Positions 46,911 through 55,277 of a DNA stretch of 64,000 bases are shown piece after piece. A program made the position numbers and the translations under genes. Position 1 is the stretch's first letter. Each line of letters starts with the position of its first letter. The notes under the pieces are model-generated. The model saw only the letters and a list, made by a program, of their open reading frames with translations. It was not told where the DNA came from and did no database searches. The stretch is taken from positions 1 to 64,000 of the IMG/VR virus record IMGVR_UViG_3300046798_000096; one strand, given 5' to 3'. This stretch comes from a virus.

Positions 46911-48907
46911 GAGGGCCCAATGGTCTTGTCCACTCTGTACGGTACGTACTCGCTGATGACAGCGTTACGCATGATGTTCACTACCGATAGAATCTCTTGT
47001 CGGCTCTTGGTGCTGCCCTGCAGTGAGTCGTGCACCACCAGCTGAAGGTAAAGATGAGGGATCTGTTCGATAGTGTCAACTAGGGACTTCTTCACTTGAT
47101 CCGCTGCTGAGCCTTGAATCAACATGTTCAGGCACTTGTGCACCCAGTCATACTTGCCGCCGGGGGTCAGCGGCAGATGTAGGTGCCGGCCGAGCAGGGT
47201 GATGATCTCCCCGTACTTCGCGCCGCTCTTCTTCGCTGCTTGAATCAAGCCACGAAGGAACGGGGCGCGCTCGTGGAACTGGCGGATGATCTCCTTGCCC
47301 ACGGTACCTGCACATTCGTACACGTACACGTTGTCCTCGTGGAGGCCTTGGCGGAACGCCAGCGCCTTCCACTCCTCGTCGAAGAAGCGCTCCTGCTTGT
47401 CTCGCCAGGGCCCCCAGGACACGCTGTACTGCGTAGGAAGGCCCAGCTCGCGGCACAGCTTCGCCTCACCCATCGAATAGATGAGCCCGAGGTAGATGCT
47501 CTTCGCTCTCTTGCGCTCCAGGCCCGTCTGCTGCGACATGTAGTCGTGGTTGTCCAGCAGCGGGTCGTCATGATAAGCCTGCGCCACCTTGCGCGCACCA
47601 GGCAGGTCGAGCTTGGCTGCCCAGTGCGTGGCCAGGCGGGGCTCCTGCTGCGAGAAGTCAGCGCTGAACCAGTGGTAGCCTTCCTCTGGCTCGAAGATGT
47701 CCTTGAAGCGCGTGGACCAGTCCTGACGTGAGGGCACCTGAGTCAGGTTCGTGTGCTCGGCGCTGAACCTGCCCGTGCGTGTGCCCTTGTTCTCTTCCTT
47801 CTCGTCTTCATCACTGTCATCGACCATCTCCAGGCTGCGGTCACCCTTGGGGCTCCGAGTCTGGTTGTAGACGCAGTGGATGCGACCCTTGGTGATGTGA
47901 GCTGCAGCAGGGCGACTGAACTTCGCGCGCAGGTTCGTCATCTGCTTGCCGCGGAGCACAATCTTCCCCAGCTCGTGCGGGCAGTGCTCTAGGAAGTTCT
48001 CCGTGATCTTGTACTTGCCCTTCTTCCCCCTGGGCACGGCGACGCCCACCGACTCCAGCACTGGTCCGATGGCAGCGTTAGTGTTGAAGCTGTCGAGATG
48101 CACATCGCGGTTAGTCAGATGCTTGATCTTCGCAATCTGCACCTTCTCCTCGACGATGGACCACGTCTCGATCTCCTGCAGCTTCTTCTCGTTGACCTTC
48201 ACACCACGGTGGCGCATGTCCACGATGATAGGAGTCACGCGAGCCTCGATGTCACACAACTCCTCCAGAGACATTGCAGCTATCTTCTGCATCATCTTCG
48301 GGAACAGTGCTAGCGGAGCAGCAGTGTCAGAGAGGTTGTATGGAATGACGTAGCCTGCTGGCAGCTTCCACATCTCAGCCATCGGGTTCTTGAGCCCGAA
48401 CGCCTTGGCAGCTTCAATCAGCGCGGTCTTGTCTTTCCCTGGAACGCCCCAGCGCTTGCACAGCGCATCGAGCCGAGCTGAGCGCTCTAGCTCGTTGATG
48501 AGCGTATCGAGGATCTGCACGCAGTAGTGGCGTTTGGCTTTGGGCCACAGCACGCCGTTGACCTTCTCCCAGCAGAAGTCGTAGTACCGGTTGCAGCCGA
48601 GCACCTTGCCCTCGTAGGCGCCCGCGTTGTCTCGAAACCAAGCCCAGGCTGCCTCGGGGTTCTCAACGTTGCCGCCGCCATGGTGCTTCACGGGGAGGTA
48701 CACCGAGGGGCCGTGGTCGATGGCTACGCCGATGCCGCAGACGTAGCTATCGTCCCGGTAGCAGCCTGGACCTAGCTCCTCGATGTCCTCGTCCTTGCAC
48801 TCCAGGTCTACCGCGATGATGGACGCATCTCGGAACCGGGGCCACTCATTCGGTCTTGGTGCTGCCGCCGTTATCGTCGGCGCGAACATCGGGATCTGGG
48901 TAGGCAT
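46802..48907 (-). CDS. polA: DNA polymerase, family A
   Basis: 701 residues. N-terminal 3'-5' exonuclease: IIAVDLECKDED (DxE), RYYDFCWEK and a late YNLSDTAAPL. Polymerase domain: motif A FSADFSQQEPRLATHWA, motif B KRAKSIYLGLIYSMG, motif C LVVHDS, and GRFSAEHTNLTQVPSR. It lacks the 5' nuclease domain of E. coli Pol I, as usual in phages. The position after motif A's Gln-Gln-Glu-Pro-Arg is intact. Replicative polymerase, working with the primase-helicase. Confidence 0.95.
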   Translation of the reverse strand: MPTQIPMFAPTITAAAPRPNEWPRFRDASIIAVDLECKDEDIEELGPGCYRDDSYVCGIGVAIDHGPSVYLPVKHHGGGNVENPEAAWAWFRDNAGAYEGKVLGCNRYYDFCWEKVNGVLWPKAKRHYCVQILDTLINELERSARLDALCKRWGVPGKDKTALIEAAKAFGLKNPMAEMWKLPAGYVIPYNLSDTAAPLALFPKMMQKIAAMSLEELCDIEARVTPIIVDMRHRGVKVNEKKLQEIETWSIVEEKVQIAKIKHLTNRDVHLDSFNTNAAIGPVLESVGVAVPRGKKGKYKITENFLEHCPHELGKIVLRGKQMTNLRAKFSRPAAAHITKGRIHCVYNQTRSPKGDRSLEMVDDSDEDEKEENKGTRTGRFSAEHTNLTQVPSRQDWSTRFKDIFEPEEGYHWFSADFSQQEPRLATHWAAKLDLPGARKVAQAYHDDPLLDNHDYMSQQTGLERKRAKSIYLGLIYSMGEAKLCRELGLPTQYSVSWGPWRDKQERFFDEEWKALAFRQGLHEDNVYVYECAGTVGKEIIRQFHERAPFLRGLIQAAKKSGAKYGEIITLLGRHLHLPLTPGGKYDWVHKCLNMLIQGSAADQVKKSLVDTIEQIPHLYLQLVVHDSLQGSTKSRQEILSVVNIMRNAVISEYVPYRVDKTIGPSWGREMDLCYHHTCIEDAISSKKKYCPKHAPIMTAA

Positions 48908-49280
48908 TGATCATGTCCTGCAGGATTGCTTTGAGTCCCATCAAGTCGTTCAGGTCTTGCCAGGTCAGAACAGTGCGCACAGCTTCTCGCTGCAACGCGC
49001 TCATCTTCCACTCTTCACAATACTCCTGACACGGGGAGTACAGCTTGACACGCAGTACTGCCGGCACTCTATTCCTGCGCTCGAATAGGTGGTACTGCTC
49101 TTCCAGCTTGTCCACGTAGTGGACGGCCTTCTCCAGATCCTGCTTCCCTCCCTTCTGTCTGGTGACGTAGTGCAGGATGTCCATCTCATACGTGCCAATG
49201 CCGTACTTGTCCCAGTCCCACGGCTGGAACTTCTTGCCCTTGTAGTGCTGCCCGCCCACCTGAGTGTCGTTGGCGCTCAT
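48846..49280 (-). CDS. DUF3310-type protein
   Basis: 144 residues. NDTQVGGQHYKGKKFQPWDW, ILHYVTRQKGGKQDLEKAVH and YVDKLEEQY match DUF3310 (SaV-like), often annotated as nucleotide-kinase-like and found beside phage replication genes. The C-terminus overlaps the polymerase start by 62 nt. Function unproven. Confidence 0.75.
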   Translation of the reverse strand: MSANDTQVGGQHYKGKKFQPWDWDKYGIGTYEMDILHYVTRQKGGKQDLEKAVHYVDKLEEQYHLFERRNRVPAVLRVKLYSPCQEYCEEWKMSALQREAVRTVLTWQDLNDLMGLKAILQDMINAYPDPDVRADDNGGSTKTE

Positions 49281-49798
49281 ACCTTCATCTCCTTCTTGGC
49301 GATGGGCCCGTACTCCCCACCAGATTCCTTCTCGAACAGGCAGATGAGGTTCAGGTCGAAGGCCACTGCCGGCACAGTAGCTCTGCAGAACGCCTTCTTG
49401 CTCTTGAGCAGCGTGATGTGCGGGGTGTATTCGTAGTCGTGAGGGCCCTCCACCACAGTGCGCCCTGGCACGAGGGCACGCTTCAGGTCTCGATGGACGT
49501 GCTGCAGCATCCGGGTGGGGTCGATCAGCGTGATGACCAGGCAGCTGCCGCCACCGAAGCGCGCGAAGCCTTTGAAGCCAGTGGGCGCTGGCGGCATGTC
49601 ATCCGATAGGTGTCCAAACACGCGAAGAGCAACCTCAGAGGTTTGCTCTCCGAGGTAGAGCGCGGTGATGTGGAGGTCTTCTGGCTTGCCCATCACCCCT
49701 TCCATGATGTTAGGGCGCAACTCTTCCAGAGCTTGCGTTGCACGCTTTGGAAGAGGGTATCCGATGTAGTACTTGTTCACGTCAATCTCACTTTCCAC
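49277..49798 (-). CDS. 2H phosphoesterase (LigT / 2',5' RNA ligase-like)
   Basis: 173 residues with two HxT motifs, HIT at 43-45 (EDLHITALYLG) and HIT at 127-129 (YTPHITLLKS), in the spacing of 2H phosphoesterases. Family members cleave cyclic or 2',5' phosphodiesters; some phage members (Acb1) destroy cyclic oligonucleotide signals of CBASS defence. Whether this one does so cannot be told from motifs. Confidence 0.8.
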   Translation of the reverse strand: MESEIDVNKYYIGYPLPKRATQALEELRPNIMEGVMGKPEDLHITALYLGEQTSEVALRVFGHLSDDMPPAPTGFKGFARFGGGSCLVITLIDPTRMLQHVHRDLKRALVPGRTVVEGPHDYEYTPHITLLKSKKAFCRATVPAVAFDLNLICLFEKESGGEYGPIAKKEMKV

Positions 49799-50034
49799 CC
49801 ACGCCGCTGTAGCTGCTGCTTGAGCTGTTCTGTAGTTGCTTCGGTCAGGCCCCTAAGTACCACTGGTACCAACTCAGGCCTGACATCATGGATCTCGTAT
49901 GTTAGACCGGTTCCATATCCGTCGATACTGGCAATGGCCTCTTCAGGGGTAGCACCCCTGGCATAGCGGGTATCCACAGGAGGGCCTTTATGGCAAGTGT
50001 AGTCCCTAAAGTACTGGATGATGTACCAGTTCAT
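49777..50034 (-). CDS. 85-residue unknown protein
   Basis: ATG at 50034 (ATGA overlap), MNWYIIQYFRDYTCHKGPPV. Aromatic start and helical end (EATTEQLKQQLQRRGWKVRL). Not recognised. Confidence 0.65.
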   Translation of the reverse strand: MNWYIIQYFRDYTCHKGPPVDTRYARGATPEEAIASIDGYGTGLTYEIHDVRPELVPVVLRGLTEATTEQLKQQLQRRGWKVRLT

Positions 50035-50354
50035 GTGTTCTTGAATCCCGGTAGAAACTTGACTCCAACAGTGTTGACGACTGCAGGGCGCCACGTGTGA
50101 CCGCAGTGCTGGCAGGAGTGAGTGTGATGAATCTTGGTGGCCCACTCACCCTCATCGATGTGCCTGTGCGCGCAGATGGGGCAGTGGATCAGCATCGGGA
50201 TGGGATCACCGTTAGACTTGCCCTCCAGGCAGAACGCCTTGACGTTCTTCTGTTGCACGTACTCGTGGCAGCACAAGCATAGCTGGCCTAGGAACATGCC
50301 CTGGTCTGTTCGATTCTCGCAGTCCTTGACCAGGCACTTAATGCTGAGTGTCAT
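50031..50354 (-). CDS. Double zinc-finger protein
   Basis: 107 residues. Cys at CLVKDCEN and CLCCHEY make one possible site; CPICAHRHIDEGEW ... HSCQHCGHTWRPAV is a zinc ribbon type I know from phages. Possibly transcription- or DNA-associated. Confidence 0.7.
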   Translation of the reverse strand: MTLSIKCLVKDCENRTDQGMFLGQLCLCCHEYVQQKNVKAFCLEGKSNGDPIPMLIHCPICAHRHIDEGEWATKIHHTHSCQHCGHTWRPAVVNTVGVKFLPGFKNT

Positions 50355-51619
50355 CGCCCCACCTTCACCTTTCTGCGCGCTCGCGTGACTCCGGTGTACA
50401 GCCAGCGGTGAGGGAACTCACGGCAGCAGCGGTACGACTCGTCCATCAGCACGATGTCGTTGCCTTCAGAGCCCTGGAACTTGTGTACCGTCACCGCCTG
50501 AGCTGACACCATGCTCTGCGCTCCCTGCGCGTCCATCCAGTGGATGTCCTCGCCCTTGAGCACCTTGGTGTGCACGAGCGCTTGTCTAGTAGGCTGTGTC
50601 ACATCCTCGCTGCGTAAGGTCAAGCACAGCCGCTCCCCGTCGGGCGTGAAGTCGTGCACTTCCTCGGCGTACCAGATTTGCCCGTTGAAGAAGCCCTCCT
50701 TGCTGTTGCGCAGGCACATGAGCTTCTCGCCGACCTCGACCAGGTCTGTGTAACCCTTCTCCTCGCGCAGGCGCCGGTTGTAGTACTGCCGCGTCTCGTT
50801 GATGCCCACCAGCATCTGGTCGGCCTCCAGGCATTCCTGCAGCGTGACGTCGTTCGAGACCTCACTCTCCCCGTACTTGCCGATGGGCAGACCCTGCCCG
50901 TTCTTCACACGGTGCGCCATGTGGATGATCGGGTTATCCTGGGCTTGCCGATGGGGCTCGGTGAGGTGGGAGTCTGGTTTGCGGTCGATGAAGTGACCCT
51001 TGTCCTTCACGGGTGGCAGCTGATTGGGGTCCCCCATGACCAGCATCTTCACACCAGCCTCGCGGCAGATCTTCTCGATGTCCAAGCCCAGGCGGGTGCC
51101 GATGAACGAGCACTCGTCCACGATGATGAAGTCCAGGTCCCGCATCGGGCTCTGCGTGTTCAGAGTGAACTGTGGCGCCGACAGTGCGTCGCGCTCTTCC
51201 GCGATGCTCCGCCGCAGCTCTTCTATCTCTGCGCTGAGTGTGGCCTGCAGGCGCTTCATGGAGGCGAGCTGCTCTGCACCCTCGCAGGGCTGCTTCTGCA
51301 GCCTGTCCAGCTCTGCAGCAGCCTGCACGTAGCGCGCCTCGAAGCCTTCCAGGCGCTTCTTGCTCTGCATCGCAGGGATGTACAGGTCACTGTGCAGCGT
51401 GCCAGCGTCGTGGTGGCCCTTGGCGCGAAGAACGGAAGCAGCCTTGCCAGTGTAGGCGTAGGCTTTGCACTGACGGCCGCGTACGATGTTGGGGAACTCT
51501 ATCGACAGAGTGGTCTTCCCTGTACCAGCATCACCGAAGAGTAGGAAGCACGGCTCGTCGTTGTCTGCGAACCGCGTCAGCGCTTTGAGGCACTGCTCCT
51601 GCTGAGGTGACCAGGCCAT
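50351..51619 (-). CDS. SF1B helicase (RecD2/Dda-like)
   Basis: 422 residues. Walker A FGDAGTGKTT (28-37), AYTGKAASVLRAKG (motif Ia), DFIIVDECSFIG (motif II), VMGDPNQLPPV (motif III) and a C-terminal AVTVHKFQGSEGNDIVLMDE with YTGVTRARRKV (motifs V-VI). A coiled coil (about 95-145) is inserted between Ia and II. It likely restarts forks or loads primase, like T4 Dda. Confidence 0.9.
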   Translation of the reverse strand: MAWSPQQEQCLKALTRFADNDEPCFLLFGDAGTGKTTLSIEFPNIVRGRQCKAYAYTGKAASVLRAKGHHDAGTLHSDLYIPAMQSKKRLEGFEARYVQAAAELDRLQKQPCEGAEQLASMKRLQATLSAEIEELRRSIAEERDALSAPQFTLNTQSPMRDLDFIIVDECSFIGTRLGLDIEKICREAGVKMLVMGDPNQLPPVKDKGHFIDRKPDSHLTEPHRQAQDNPIIHMAHRVKNGQGLPIGKYGESEVSNDVTLQECLEADQMLVGINETRQYYNRRLREEKGYTDLVEVGEKLMCLRNSKEGFFNGQIWYAEEVHDFTPDGERLCLTLRSEDVTQPTRQALVHTKVLKGEDIHWMDAQGAQSMVSAQAVTVHKFQGSEGNDIVLMDESYRCCREFPHRWLYTGVTRARRKVKVGR

Positions 51620-51787
51620 CTACTTGCCCTCGGGTGCTGCACGCTTGTCAGCTTCGATGAAGAGGAACAGGTCGTTGAGGTGTCCGATGTAGTCGCGCTG
51701 CTTGGTCTTCGGCAGTGCCTTGAATATCTCCTCGGCTGCTTCCTTGACCGCTGCTGCTTCCTGCTTGGTGAACTCACCTTGTGCCAT
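51620..51787 (-). CDS. 55-residue helical protein
   Basis: ATG at 51787 with TTGGAG upstream (MAQGEFTKQEAAAVKEAAEE). One long helix and a polar end. It follows an intrinsic terminator, so it is probably reached by read-through. Not recognised. Confidence 0.65.
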   Translation of the reverse strand: MAQGEFTKQEAAAVKEAAEEIFKALPKTKQRDYIGHLNDLFLFIEADKRAAPEGK

Positions 51788-51807
51788 CGTCGTCTCCAAT
51801 AAAAAGC

Positions 51808-51847
51808 GCCCCAGCAGTGCCCCGGGGGAAGGGTTGACTGCTGGGGC
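51808..51847 (-). terminator. Intrinsic terminator within the replication block
   Basis: GCCCCAGCAGT (51808-51818) and ACTGCTGGGGC (51837-51847) pair perfectly; on the minus strand the stem is followed by GCTTTTTATT. The most typical rho-independent terminator in the window, lying between the ssDNA-binding-like gene and the helicase group. Confidence 0.8.
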
Positions 51848-51978
51848 ATGGTTGGCGCCCCGCCACCACTCGCAAGCGTACATGGTGATGGGGCAGAAAG
51901 GTTGCTCGGGCTTAACCCACCCGAGCGAAGTGCCTATGGCCTAACGGCCTCACAGGGGATCTATGTGCAGCTGCCTGC

Positions 51979-52005
51979 CCGACTACTACGCAGCGTAGCA
52001 GTCGG
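51979..52005 (-). terminator. 13-bp stem-loop after the ssDNA-binding-like gene
   Basis: CCGACTACTACGC and GCGTAGCAGTCGG pair with one mismatch around one base, directly after the stop. A weaker stem GCTCGGG/CCCGAGC follows at 51904-51926. Together with 51808-51847 they make a triple stop. Confidence 0.55.
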
Positions 52006-52899
52006 CTAGAAGTGCCGCTTCTCGGTGGCGCCTTCGTCTTCGGTCTTCTCGTAGGCCTCGGCGTCGAAGTCGGCCTTCGCGCTGCCTGCCAGGATGGCCT
52101 TGCGGAACTCGGCGCCCTTGAGCAGGAGCGGGTGCACCTTGTTCGGGTCCTGCGGGTCACGACCGGGAACCAGCGTCTGGAAGTACGTCGCGCCTTCCAC
52201 ACCCGGCATGAACTTGACGTTCTTGAACAGCTTGCCGGAGCCCTTCTGGACTGCCTGCACGCTGGTCATCCGAGCGCGAGCCGCGAACAACGGAGGCCCA
52301 CCGCGCACCTGGTCGATGGAGCTGATGAAGTCCTGCGTCGGCTTGATCTTGCTCTTGTTCGCGCCGAAGATGAAGTACCCCTGCGTGTCGTCACCGCGCT
52401 CGGTGAGGATGTGGGCGTACAGGTAGCGCGTGTCCACCAGGAAGTGCTCGCCGATCTTCAGCGGGGCTTCCTTGGTCGAGATGTGCGTACCGTTGTTGTG
52501 CCGGATGGCCTCTTCCACCTCGGGGTCCGTGAACTGGTAGCGCGCAACGATGCCGCCACCCTTGTCGCGGTCACGCCAGAGCACCATCACGCGCTCGATG
52601 TGAATGGGCTGGATGAGCAGGCCCACCTCGCCGGGAATGACCTCCTTGGTCACGCTGTTGAGAAAGTCGCCCGCCTTGATGCCGGGAATGGTCTGCTGCT
52701 CGACCTCGGGGCTGTTGGTCTGCATGAGGTTGAGGAACGGGATGCTCTTCTCGTTCGCCGGCAAGTCCTTCAGGCCTGCGCCTGCGAACTCACCCCAGCC
52801 CTCGACTGGGCCGCCTGGATCGGCGAGCACCATGCCGCCGCTGGCCGCCATCGCGGGAACCAATGCCGTCGACTCTTCCACCTTGGATTGTTTTGCCAC
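52006..52899 (-). CDS. Conserved replication-block protein, possibly ssDNA-binding
   Basis: 297 residues from GTG at 52899. Segments IPFLNLMQTNSPEVEQQTIP, GIKAGDFLNSVTKEVIPGEV and an acidic C-terminal tail (FDAEAYEKTEDEGATEK) recall a protein common in phages next to DNA polymerase. An acidic tail is typical of ssDNA-binding proteins, but no OB-fold motif can be named. Followed by strong terminators, so made in quantity. Confidence 0.5.
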   Translation of the reverse strand: MAKQSKVEESTALVPAMAASGGMVLADPGGPVEGWGEFAGAGLKDLPANEKSIPFLNLMQTNSPEVEQQTIPGIKAGDFLNSVTKEVIPGEVGLLIQPIHIERVMVLWRDRDKGGGIVARYQFTDPEVEEAIRHNNGTHISTKEAPLKIGEHFLVDTRYLYAHILTERGDDTQGYFIFGANKSKIKPTQDFISSIDQVRGGPPLFAARARMTSVQAVQKGSGKLFKNVKFMPGVEGATYFQTLVPGRDPQDPNKVHPLLLKGAEFRKAILAGSAKADFDAEAYEKTEDEGATEKRHF

Positions 52900-52944
52900 G
52901 TTACTTGTTCTTTCGTTGTGTTGTTGAGCTGAGTAGCGCCTTCG

Positions 52945-53577
52945 CTACTCAGCTGATCTGCGGGCCTTCTTGGCCTTCTTCTCTTTGATCTTGAAGGACA
53001 CCTGCTCTACCACATGGATGCCGAACAGGCCAAACTGATCCTTGGTGATCTTGCTCGCCTCCACCATGCGTGCGCACCAGGCGCTGTAGCGCGAGGACTG
53101 CACGGTTTCCTGAACACTGTACGCAAGTCCAGCTTCGTCGAGCTTGGCACGTGCTGCAGCCAGCTCTGCTTCCTGCCCTGCATTGAAGGGCAGCGTGACG
53201 TCGTTGGTGAGCAGCGCACCGAAGCCGTTGTCCTTCATGAACTTCAGCACGTACTCTCGATTGCCCTTGCTGAGAGCACCGCCTGGGTCCTTCTCGCGCT
53301 CGAACACAGCGGTCTGTCCGTTCGCCAACTCCAGCTTGTATTCCGTCAGGTTGCCAGCGCGCTTCATCAGCTCCGGCATCTCGCCGAAACGAGTCTTGTT
53401 GCGCTTGGCAGTGACTTCCTTGAGCACCTCTACCTGACGCTCCACCTCTGCATCCTCGCGGATGAACCGGAGTGCCATCGCCTCCAGCTCCTGCATGATG
53501 TTCTGCGGCAGCTTCTCGTCACGCACAGCGGCGTACGGGTCTTCCCCTGGTGCCAGCACTTGCTCGTTCAGTTCCAT
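52945..53577 (-). CDS. Conserved phage protein with PELM segment
   Basis: 210 residues from ATG at 53577 (SD TTGGAG); an upstream TTG is rejected. Helical N-terminus, GEMPELMKRAGNLTEYKLEL, NREYVLKFMKDNGFGALLTN and FGLFGIHVVEQVSFKIKEKK match a widespread phage family found beside DNA polymerase and ssDNA-binding-like genes. Function not established. Confidence 0.7.
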   Translation of the reverse strand: MELNEQVLAPGEDPYAAVRDEKLPQNIMQELEAMALRFIREDAEVERQVEVLKEVTAKRNKTRFGEMPELMKRAGNLTEYKLELANGQTAVFEREKDPGGALSKGNREYVLKFMKDNGFGALLTNDVTLPFNAGQEAELAAARAKLDEAGLAYSVQETVQSSRYSAWCARMVEASKITKDQFGLFGIHVVEQVSFKIKEKKAKKARRSAE

Positions 53578-53696
53578 CGTCTGTGTCTCCAATAATAGGG
53601 GAGCTGGCGTCGGGTGCTCTGCCTCATCAGCAAAGTCGTTTGGTTCAGGCCGGCAAGGACCCCGTGTTTTTCCCGACCCTCCGTCAGCTCTCAGTT

Positions 53697-53725
53697 GTTC
53701 TATCCCTGGTCCTGCTTAGTGTCAA
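53697..53725 (-). promoter_or_regulatory. TTGACACTAAG promoter
   Basis: TTGACA at 53720-53725, 17-nt spacer, TAGAAC at 53697-53702. It would give a leader of about 115 nt before the PELM-type protein and drive the two genes that end at the terminators. Confidence 0.6.
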
Positions 53726-54068
53726 GAGGCTTCCGTACTCTTGATCTCAGTAGCTCACCACACTCATACTGCGACCCCTGAAACGCATGGTCCACCGTCA
53801 AGCCAGTAAACTCGTAGCCGCGGTACTTGTCAGCTTCGGCCAGGTCCGTCAGTACTGATGACCGAGCAATACGTACCACACTTCCATCAGGCTTAGTCCA
53901 GATGGACTCCACATGATGGAACTTACCACCAATGCGCATACAGAGGCGGATCACTGCACTCAAATCCTGCGTACACCAGACGAACAAACTGCCGTCCCTG
54001 CAACGCTCCAGCTGCCGCGTCGTTCGCCCGGTACCACGATGCTCGTCTGCTAGTACACCCACAGGCAT
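53700..54068 (-). CDS. P-loop-like small protein
   Basis: 122 residues from ATG at 54068 (MPVGVLADEHRGTGRTTRQL). GTGRTTRQ is a P-loop variant seen in small phage ATPase-like proteins; a later GLTVDHAFQGSQYE fits the same group. Overlaps the Dam gene by 19 nt; its end contains the next promoter. Function unknown. Confidence 0.6.
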   Translation of the reverse strand: MPVGVLADEHRGTGRTTRQLERCRDGSLFVWCTQDLSAVIRLCMRIGGKFHHVESIWTKPDGSVVRIARSSVLTDLAEADKYRGYEFTGLTVDHAFQGSQYECGELLRSRVRKPLDTKQDQG

Positions 54069-54871
54069 TCCTGCACCTCTCCTCTCTTCGATGCGCCCAC
54101 GGTGCGCTTCAGCGAGACCGTCTCCCTGGGCTTGCCGTAGACCTCCAGGCTCGCGTCGGTGTCCGAGCCACAGACGATGACCAGCGCACCCTTGCGAGCG
54201 CAGTGCTTGGCCTGTGCAGCCAGAATCGTGTGCTGCCGCAGACCGAATCCTTCGAGGGTGTAGTCCTCGAACAGATCCAGGTAGGGCGGGTCGAAGAACA
54301 CGACGTCCCCTTCGCCGCACTCCCTGTTCAGATGCGTGTGCGGAGCGGTCGCCAGGATCTCGAACGGGGTGGCACTCAGGGTGGCCCTGGCGAAGGCTGC
54401 CGAGCCCAGGAGTAGCTGGGCCGTCGGGAAGCTGGCCAGCGTTCGGGGTAGGTTGTTGCCCGTCTTGCCGAGGGGCGTGTTCAGGTGGCCTGCCTTGTTC
54501 ACGCGCCACAGGCCGTTGAAGCACATGTGGTTCAGTGCCAGGAACTGCGCTGCGCGCTTCGCAGGCTTCGTCGTCTCGCGCGTGAGGTTGAACTGGTCCC
54601 GGATGGTGTAGTAGTTCTCATCGCGCAGCTGCTCTAGCTGCGCGATGACACTGCGTGGCCGCTCCTTGATGGCGCTGTACGCCTCGATGAGCGCTACGTT
54701 GGCGTCGTTCAGGTAGGAGATGCCTTCGACCCGCTCGTGCAGGTCGAAGAACACTGCTGCTCCGCCAGTGAAGGACTCGAAGTAGTTCCGGATTCGCCTC
54801 TTTCCGATGATCTCAGAGATAACCGGCAAGAGGCGGGTCTTGCCTCCCACCCAGCGTAGGATGGGAGTCAC
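54050..54871 (-). CDS. dam: DNA adenine methyltransferase (Dam-type)
   Basis: 273 residues. LRWVGGKTRLLPVI at the start, FESFTGGAAVFFDL (SAM-binding FxG), NHMCFNGLWRVNKAG and DPPY at 194-197 (VVFFDPPYLDLF) are all classical for the M.EcoDam family. It methylates adenine in a short site, protecting phage DNA from restriction or marking it for packaging or replication. Site not readable from sequence. Confidence 0.92.
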   Translation of the reverse strand: MTPILRWVGGKTRLLPVISEIIGKRRIRNYFESFTGGAAVFFDLHERVEGISYLNDANVALIEAYSAIKERPRSVIAQLEQLRDENYYTIRDQFNLTRETTKPAKRAAQFLALNHMCFNGLWRVNKAGHLNTPLGKTGNNLPRTLASFPTAQLLLGSAAFARATLSATPFEILATAPHTHLNRECGEGDVVFFDPPYLDLFEDYTLEGFGLRQHTILAAQAKHCARKGALVIVCGSDTDASLEVYGKPRETVSLKRTVGASKRGEVQECLWVY

Positions 54872-55068
54872 AGAGGCTCGTCCATGCCAGGTATCGGCGG
54901 TAGGACCCCCGCCTCCAGTCTGACCTCGAACATATCGTTCTGCCTGTCCAGATGAACGCTCATCACCTTGACAGGCACTGCATCTGGCCTGCGCTCAGAG
55001 TCCAGGTACATCTGCACAGCAGCAATGATGGTGGCTTCGTTGAGGCTCAGCTTGTTGTTGCCAATCAC
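54868..55068 (-). CDS. 66-residue conserved-looking protein
   Basis: GTG at 55068 overlapping the upstream stop as GTGA. MIGNNKLSLNEATIIAAVQM, then DAVPVKVMSVHLDRQNDMFE; helix then beta-strands. A phage family I have seen without function. Confidence 0.65.
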   Translation of the reverse strand: MIGNNKLSLNEATIIAAVQMYLDSERRPDAVPVKVMSVHLDRQNDMFEVRLEAGVLPPIPGMDEPL

Positions 55069-55277
55069 GCGAGCTTCTCCTTCTCCGCCCACCACAGCTG
55101 CACCACGAGGTTGCCCGAGTCTCCACGCTTGTAGACCTCCGAGTCGTCATGGATGACGGACTGCGGGATCCAGCGCTGCGTCGGCGTGCCCTCGATGACG
55201 ACGCAGATGGCCTTCGTGGAAGAGCCGACGCAGCGGGCCTTGCCTAACGAAACGCCAGCAGGCGCTTCGTTGGTCAT
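55065..55277 (-). CDS. 70-residue conserved small protein
   Basis: MTNEAPAGVSLGKARCVGSS; the segment AICVVIEGTPTQRWIPQSVI followed by DDSEVYKRGDSGNLVVQLWW is a recognisable small phage family of unknown function. Coupled at both ends. Confidence 0.7.
   Translation of the reverse strand: MTNEAPAGVSLGKARCVGSSTKAICVVIEGTPTQRWIPQSVIHDDSEVYKRGDSGNLVVQLWWAEKEKLA

Noticed and set aside
47081-47090. Another TTGACACTA match in the polymerase gene
   Set aside because: It is within conserved coding sequence with no gene start nearby, so probably chance.
53600-53660. Hammerhead-ribozyme core CTGATGAG
   Set aside because: The required GAAA after stem II and closing stems are absent.
54069-54524. N-terminal extension of the 53.70-kb gene
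   Set aside because: It lies under the Dam gene and has Arg/Gly/Pro shadow composition.
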